NCBI GenBank assembly: GCA_021229015.1
Contig: CM037794.1
Location: 37,943,144-38,007,143, forward strand
DNA length: 64,000 bases
DNA from: Solen grandis
Taxonomy: Eukaryota > Mollusca > Bivalvia > Adapedonta > Solenidae
Direction of reading: 5' to 3'
The notes under the pieces were generated by a model. It had not been told where the DNA came from, searched no databases, and saw only the letters and a program-made list of their open reading frames with translations. Positions within the stretch are counted from its first letter, which is position 1; the number at the start of each line of letters is the position of its first letter. Made by a program: the position numbers and the translations under genes. Shown here one piece after another: positions 58,500 to 64,000 of this stretch.

Positions 58500-58735
58500 T
58501 TAAGTGGTAGCTTTTTTAAGCGATCGATCCGATTTAAAGGGCAATTTTCAATCGATCAATTTAGTGGTCAATCTGTTTGGTGGTAAACGTACGGCGATCA
58601 ATTTGTAATTAGCTGTTAATCTGTTTTAAGTGACCAGTCTGAATGAAGCGATCAATCTGTATTTTGCAGTTAACCTTTATTGAGCAGTCAATCTGTTTTG
58701 AGCGGTCAGCTCTATGATAAAAATGGTCAATACCA
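58500..58735 (+). repeat. Degenerate minisatellite of AGCGATCAATCTGTTTT-type units
   Basis: About eight imperfect units: AGCGATCGATCCGATTT, TCGATCAATTTAGTGGTCAA, TCTGTTTGGTGG, GCGATCAATTTGT, TTAATCTGTTTTAAGTGACC, AGTCTGAATGAAGCGATCAA, TCTGTATTTTGCAG, GAGCAGTCAATCTGTTTTGA, GCGGTCAGCTC. The period drifts around 22-30 bp. Confidence 0.6.
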
Positions 58736-58924
58736 TACACACAATACATCTAACTTCCTAAGAGGATCTTTTTCTCGTTTCATTTGAATACCGCTTGCGA
58801 CAGTTACCTGGACATATGTCCCTGTTACCTTTTACTATATTCAGACGAACGGACCTACGGATGGAATACATAGTTTTTAAGGCGCACAGATACATACAAG
58901 CCAGATATGAGACGCATATTTCTT

Positions 58925-59310
58925 ACAGGCATGCAGAGGGGTGATTATAAAAAAAAAATTTTAAAAAAAAAAAAAAAAAATGAGAAAAAAATCTTATGTT
59001 TGGCGCAAAAGGTCTTATGTCCTTGTCCGCCCAATTCAAAGGCACGGCGACAATTTGGGAAAGGGGGTGGGAATTTGGAAAGTCGGGCTTTTTTTAATCC
59101 TGGGGGCGCTCCGAACCAGCGTTTGGCCTGGAAAAGTCCTTGAACCAGAACAGCCACGGCGAAGCGCGAGAGCCGATTGTCAGGCGCCCCACCACTGGTC
59201 GCTGGCCACATTGGTGACTGGGGGATCAAGACCCGCATTGATTGGCGGAGCAATAGGGGTTGATGTTTCAATACATTCAATACAAACTTTGCTTGGGGAT
59301 CGGCCCGATT
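58925..59310. other. GC-richer patch with frames on both strands, unassigned
   Basis: 59080-59290 is GC-rich and open on both strands (110-111 codons). A TTTCTTACAG acceptor-like sequence lies at 58919-58928. No family is recognised and neither strand is clearly preferred, so I make no CDS call. Confidence 0.3.
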
Positions 59311-60282
59311 AGGGAGAAACTTTATGTTGGACGATTTTTTTTTCAGGCAATAAATTTGCCAAAAGCATTTAAAAAAGATCGCTGTTATACTGAAGAAAAT
59401 AAATGCCCCCAGAACCGTCTAAACGTGTTCCCCCTGTCAAAAAAAGTCAAAAAGGGTTTAACGCATGTGAAAAAATATTCAAACAATAACCTCATTAAAG
59501 AAGATAAAAGAGTTACGCACGAGACTTGTTTTAGCATTACGTTCGAGAAAAAAACTCTTAAAAGTGACCCTTTTAATTACTTTTTAAAATTTCTTTTTGT
59601 TTTATTTATTTTTTTTTTGCATTTTGCGCCATATATTTTTCATTTACATGCGCAGAAGCAAAGCAGTTTTGATTTTACGTAACATTCGAAGTATACAAAA
59701 AAAAGTTATCATCTATTTTTTTAAAAGTAATTTGGGAAAACCTAAATATATCGTCCTTTAAAAAAAATCATCTTTGTCTTTTTAAATTGTATTTGTTTTG
59801 ATTTTCATACTCGAATTTTTAAAAAACCCGCATTTGTACTTAAAATTTAATTTTGACAATTATATTTCATCAATATATCTATTTTTTAACGTCACCCCAA
59901 AATTGTTAAAATGTCACTGCAATCGTTTTTAATTGATACGGGCATTCGACAAAACCCCTAAAAAGATAAAGTTTATAGCTATGTGTACACAATTGCTATC
60001 TTCTTTTATGAGAGAACGTTTCGATGATTTCCTTTTAAAGCTGTGCTGTCTGATATTACCCCATCACAAAAATTTTTCCCCCTTGTGGAAATGTGCATCC
60101 CCCTGGCATCAATTCATTAGTGTTGAATGTGGAGTTGACTCAGTGACATTTACGAGTAAAACGAAAAACCCAAGCATTTGCAATAACAACGACAACAACA
60201 ACTGGAATTTATGTATAATTATATATTTATATATTAAAAATGCATTTACGTCAAAAATGTCGGTCTTGATTACTTATTTTTG

Positions 60283-60510
60283 AGTTTACCGTCGCTTCGA
60301 CAGTATTTCAGTCATTAGCGCGTCCACTAATAACAGGTGGGGGAAGACCCCAATGCCGGAGGATCCGGAAGAAACCACCGACCTACCACAAGCCAGCTGG
60401 AGGGCTTCCTCACATGAAAATCCAAAACCCTGCCAGATTTGAACTCACGGGTTTTGAGGCTAAGTGAGTGTTAAAGTCAGCGACTTTACCCCTCGGCCAC
60501 GGAGGGCTCA
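60283..60510 (-). mobile_element. SINE family A, copy A4, indel-rich
   Basis: Inverted tail TTTACCGTCGCTTCGACAGT ATTTCAG, core ACCACCGACCTACCACAAGC CAGCTGGA, inverted box B GATTTGAACTC and head CCTCGGCCACGGAGGG. Roughly ten single-base deletions separate it from A2, for example GCGCGTCCACTAATAACAGG for GCGACGTCCAGCTAATTACAGG-type sequence. Confidence 0.75.
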
Positions 60511-61299
60511 AAACCCGTTGTAAAAGACCCCGTATAAGGAAATGAAGAAGTGGTTTTGATAGGTGGCTCTTAATCAGCCGGACAATTTTTCCCTTTTCTA
60601 TTTTTATTTTTTTTGGGAAAAAAATAAAGGCATTCTTTAGCAGTTACACAAAAGTGGTTATTATTTGAAGTGAATTTAGCAAAGTTTTTACAGTACTGTA
60701 TTTACAAAAGGGGAAAAAATTCCGCATTACCCGGGGACATATTTTAGAAAAAAATCAGAATAATGTATATAAATGACCTTTTAAAATTATTAGTCCTATA
60801 TAGAACAAGTAAAACAAGGAATTTAAAAGTATGAATTTTGAAAATAAAATAAAGCATTTTAATAAAATACACGAAAATTCTGGAGGGATAAAATGGCCTA
60901 ACATTCCCAGTAAAAAACGCCAAACATTCAAAGCAACGCTCAGGGGCGTTGTCTCGTTGAGAACGACATGCGGCATTTTTTTGTTTACCTGGAAAATTTC
61001 GGCTGCCTGCTAATATTGTGCGAATTTTCTCATTTATGTATATTTTCATTATTGATTAGTGAAATTTTTTGAAAATATTAAATTTATAAATTCAAAACTT
61101 AAACCCCGAATTGTGGAAAAAAATTTTAAAAAAATTTTTTTTTAAAGGGCGATTTCTGTCTTACCCGGGAAAAGAAATTAAATAAAAAAAATTTTCTCAA
61201 TACCAAAATATTTTTTTAATCAGTTGAACACTCTGAACTTTCCCCACAAAAAGATTTTAAAGATAAAAAACTATCAGGAAAACTTCATTTTCACATTGT

Positions 61300-61690
61300 T
61301 TATTACAATTAATAAAATAAATAATAAATTACGCTGTTTTTTCAAGGTACCCCTATCTGTGAAACTGCCATATTAAATGAACTTTTGCACGTACATTAAC
61401 GAAATTACGTAGATGTCTTTCTCAGTGAATGACGTTAACGACTATTTATTAATATCCCGCAATTTCCGACGTTTTTTATTATATAATTGTCAAATCGAGG
61501 GACGAAAAGTTATGTGTGTTACAAATTACACGTCAAAAATCGTTTTATCATGAAATAAATTTAGCTTTATTTTAAAATAAATGGATATATTGCTTTTTTC
61601 TGTGACTTTTTACTTTGAGCACATCTTAAATTATTTATTGTGTGGTAAAATATAAAATATTAGTTAATATATTGAAGAATAAACACCAGT
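61300..61690. other. AT-rich non-coding sequence, quality apparently normal again
   Basis: Homopolymer density falls to the level seen before the gap. No feature is recognised. Confidence 0.45.
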
Positions 61691-61725
61691 TACTGTAACC
61701 GCCCGGCTGTATAACAAAAAAGACT

Positions 61726-61755
61726 CAACACCGTGCGTAACGTCATACGGTGTTG
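61726..61755 (+). other. Perfect 9-bp-stem hairpin
   Basis: CAACACCGT (61726-61734) and ACGGTGTTG (61747-61755) are perfect inverted repeats around a 12-base loop. Confidence 0.85.
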
Positions 61756-61804
61756 ATGGAGAGTAAAGTAACGGAGAATGTAAACATCAATGTACTAAAG
61801 CAGA

Positions 61805-61825
61805 CCGTCTCTTATATGGAGACGG
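61805..61825 (+). other. Perfect 7-bp-stem hairpin
   Basis: CCGTCTC (61805-61811) and GAGACGG (61819-61825) flank a 7-base AT-rich loop, about 50 bp after the first hairpin and just upstream of the TATA-like motif. Confidence 0.85.
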
Positions 61826-62195
61826 CGGAACAGACTATATATAAAATAACATTATATTTATCGAAGGAACTGCAATTCAGTCAGGATACTTATGTTTGAA
61901 CAGCTTGTTCCGTGGGTACTGGAATATCTATCAATAAAAGTCGTTGAAATACCCACTCGGCACCTTCTTACGTCATCATTCTTAAGTTAGTCAAAAGTAA
62001 GGTTAGACGGACACGCTTTAAAAAAATTGATGCACATCAATCTATGAACGTTGTATATGTTGTAAATACTTGTCTAATTAGACAAATAGTATTGTACATT
62101 CTCATCATCATCCAATTAACTTCTGACTCTTTGGAAGAATCACCACAAACAAGCAATGTACATTATAATGTAGAATCAAACGCTTCATTACTTAC

Positions 62196-62330
62196 GTCAC
62201 TTGGTTCCGCGAAGCCGATGACGTAGCCGTGGTGGGCGGAGAGCGTGCTGAGGTTCTCCTGGATGGCCGTGACCACCTCGGATAGATCGGACGGACGGAA
62301 CCGCATCATCACCAGGTAGCCTTTGTTGGT
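62196..62330 (-). CDS. Internal coding exon, 45 codons, unknown protein
   Basis: On the minus strand, GTTGTAG|ACC at 62331/62330 is an acceptor and GTGAC|GTAAGT at 62196/62195 is a near-perfect donor. The 135 bp between are exactly 45 codons, phase 0 at both ends, with no stop. The translation begins TNKGYLVMMRFRPSDLSEVV and ends HHGYVIGFAEPSD. By my count 38 of 45 third positions (84%) are G or C, in a locus that is otherwise strongly AT-rich, which is a strong coding sign. The other open minus frame across this point (70 codons) lacks this bias. The pyrimidine tract at the acceptor is poor. I do not recognise the family, and flanking exons must lie beyond this window or in stretches I cannot see. 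Confidence 0.72.
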
Positions 62331-62334
62331 CTAC

Positions 62335-64000
62335 AACAGTGGACACCATCCAGCACAGATAGTCAAGTGCGACCTCTGTCTGCTTTTTATCCGTTATTTT
62401 AGTTACCATAGCAACACTTGTCCAAAGATATATTCAGACAATCTAGCTGTTTTACTACAGGTTTTTGTAATGAGTGGTTTTTGTTTATATGAAAAAAATA
62501 TTGAAGGCGCATTGGCCACAATGCAATATCAATTTCAAAATTTCACTTGTTTGGATTTCTTTTTCATGAATAATGTTCGAAAAATACTTTACCTCAATGA
62601 TGTAAAAAGCATGCTGACGAAAATCTTTAATACTTCAAAACGTTTAATAGAATATTTAAATATTTCATAATGTCAATCGAATATGTAGCTTCAATTCAAT
62701 TATAATTTTAGATGACCAGTACAGATTTTTGAGATATTTTATTAAAGTAAACAAAAAAAAAAAAAGACATAATGCTTTGTGAAGAAGATCATTGAGTTTT
62801 GAGATAAAAAAGAAAGTGAAAGAAGACTGATGTCAATATATAGGTGAAAAAGAAATGAAAAGTTAAATAATCAGGACAATCTTGATGCAATATCGATAAC
62901 AACACATGTATCGGTTCTATAGAGGAACCGGAGATGAGATAGAAATTCAATCTTATAAAGTTCTCATGAAATTTGAAACCAATTCCATTTTCTATAAAGT
63001 ATTCTATCATAAATGATAAAGGCTGTACATGATTATTTAAGATTACTAAACGTAGTTTGTTTTGTAGTACGAATGAAAAGAAATTTCTAAACAATAATAA
63101 AAATAATCAGTGCAAATAAGTTTAAGTAAACATTGAGAAAATACTGAAAATAACAACACAGGATAAGTTTGTTTTGTAGTACGAATGAAAAGAAATTTTT
63201 AAACAATTTAAATAAAAAAGAACTAAACAAGTGCTTTTTGTACATGTATTTAAATGTAACCTGCCTCCATCATTTTTTCTAAGCTATCGTCCTTTCGCGG
63301 GGGAATCTCTTAACAGACGTTAGTAGTTCTGTTATTCTCACGTTGTAGTTATTTGCTCTTCCGGCAGGAGGTACAACCTTGTTGAGAAATGAAATAAAGT
63401 GCCACCTGTGTTAGTAAAGAAAACTATGTAGTGCGCCATTACGGAATTAAGTCTGTCTCGTTGACGTCCACTTAGACAGAGGTACCAGAAGATTTTCGAT
63501 TTCTCCTCGATTTCGGTGACGCAATGTCAGGATTTTCTTTTTGTTCTTCCGCACAAAAAATAGTTCGCTCTATCATCAAAGCTTGAGAGGAAGAGATTTG
63601 AAGTGCAAAGGTGGGATGTTTGTAAAAGGGATATTGAAGTAAAGGAAATTAAAATGGTGTGGAATGATTACAGATTCATGTATGATTTTTTTAAAATAGG
63701 TCCAAGGTGAAAAGGGGAAGTGGAGTAAGTGCCAGTATATCAAATAAAGAAATAAGTGGAAGCTTTACCCAAAGAATAAAGTTTACACTAAAAGTTGACA
63801 CACTATAGATTTGAAGAGTACCAAGGTTCAGGACCAAAACCTTTTTTAGACCTCATTTTGTGCAGATTCCCGTGTAAAACTAAGGTGAAAAAGACAGTGT
63901 GAAACAAATGAAGTCCAGAACATAATCAAAGAGATTACATAAAATATTTTACTGCGATTAGCTAAAATCAAAACTACAAAGTAGAATCCACACTTATAAA
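62335..64000. other. AT-rich sequence, probably intronic or upstream of the minus-strand exon
   Basis: No second exon is identified. A 41-bp direct duplication beginning AGTTTGTTTTGTAGTACGAA occurs at 63054-63094 and again about 112 bp later at 63166-63208. The 101- and 115-codon frames here have AT-rich codon use unlike the exon and no motif. Confidence 0.5.
63054..63208. repeat. 41-bp direct duplication, 112 bp apart
   Basis: AGTTTGTTTTGTAGTACGAA followed by TGAAAAGAAATTT(C/T)TAAACAAT occurs twice with one C/T difference. Confidence 0.9.

Larger units (their letters stand above)
41863..61300. other. Low-quality, homopolymer-inflated sequence block
   Basis: After the gap, runs of four or more identical bases become very dense, and C and G runs appear in otherwise AT-rich sequence. 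SINE copies inside the block (53.0, 58.1 and 60.3 kb) carry many single-base deletions relative to those outside it, whereas copies in 1-41 kb are mostly substituted. Exon candidates at 45.7-49.8 kb are interrupted by shifts at homopolymers. This suggests an unpolished long-read contig or damaged consensus. The upper boundary near 61.3 kb is approximate. Confidence 0.75.
61694..61984 (+). mobile_element. Possible solo LTR or promoter-like segment
   Basis: It begins TGTAACCGCCCGG, has a TATA-like TATATATAAAA at 61836-61846 and an AATAAA at 61933-61938 about 90 bp further, and ends CACCTTCTTACGTCA. U3-TATA-R-polyA spacing of this kind is typical of an LTR. TTAC occurs on both sides (61690-61693 and 61978-61981), but a proper 4-6 bp duplication next to TG/CA ends is not certain, and no second LTR or internal region is visible. 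Confidence 0.3.

Noticed and set aside
59260..59682. 140-codon plus-strand open frame, with an acceptor-like TTTTTTTTTCAG inside
   Set aside because: AT-rich codon use, Phe/Lys runs at homopolymers, no domain and no matching donor. Its length is plausible by chance in such sequence.
62197..62409. 70-codon minus-strand frame over the orphan exon
   Set aside because: It is a different frame from the splice-bounded one and lacks the third-position G/C bias; it reads through the acceptor.

Overview
This window looks like nuclear DNA from a marine invertebrate, most likely a bivalve mollusc. That is an inference from its AT-rich composition, sparse coding, spliceosomal exon signals, several tRNA-derived SINE families, non-LTR retrotransposon remnants of the kind common in bivalves, a Helitron-like 3' end, and many micro- and minisatellites. 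Nothing prokaryotic (operons, rRNA, CRISPR) is visible. Almost all open frames of 60-150 codons are chance frames or lie inside repeats.

1-41,762 is clean, repeat-rich, gene-poor sequence. It holds a long inverted repeat (655-2650), scattered copies of SINE families A, B and C, two further two- or three-copy families with terminal inverted repeats (D at 21.2, 36.3 and 38.2 kb; E at 19.6 and 33.9 kb), and a two-copy tRNA-like family F (23.7 and 35.3 kb). Minisatellites of 29, 52 and 17 bp lie at 12.0, 12.3-12.8 and 16.0-16.5 kb. A broken plus-strand LINE (25.0-28.5 kb) is interrupted by AACGCTAAATGTCGCA arrays and a 0.6 kb imperfect palindrome. Further on are a Helitron-like terminus (29.75 kb) beside GAT/ATG microsatellites, a minus-strand LINE remnant (31.2-32.4 kb) and a 1.9 kb satellite with 41/44-bp units (38,991-40,880).

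41,763-41,862 is a gap of exactly 100 N. From 41,863 to about 61.3 kb the sequence changes character: homopolymer stretches everywhere and SINE copies full of single-base deletions. This looks like unpolished or damaged consensus. Even so, a plausible plus-strand gene of at least five exons can be traced at 45,720-49,802. It has splice sites, matching phases, a Pro/Ala/Ser-rich 25-residue tandem repeat and a lysine-rich C-terminal part. Its frames are broken by what look like sequencing errors.

From about 61.3 kb to the end the sequence is clean again. It contains an LTR-like or promoter-like segment with two adjacent hairpins (61,694-61,984). It also contains the best coding signal in the window: a 135-bp minus-strand exon (62,196-62,330) with consensus splice sites and 84% G/C at third codon positions. 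I do not recognise either gene's family with confidence.
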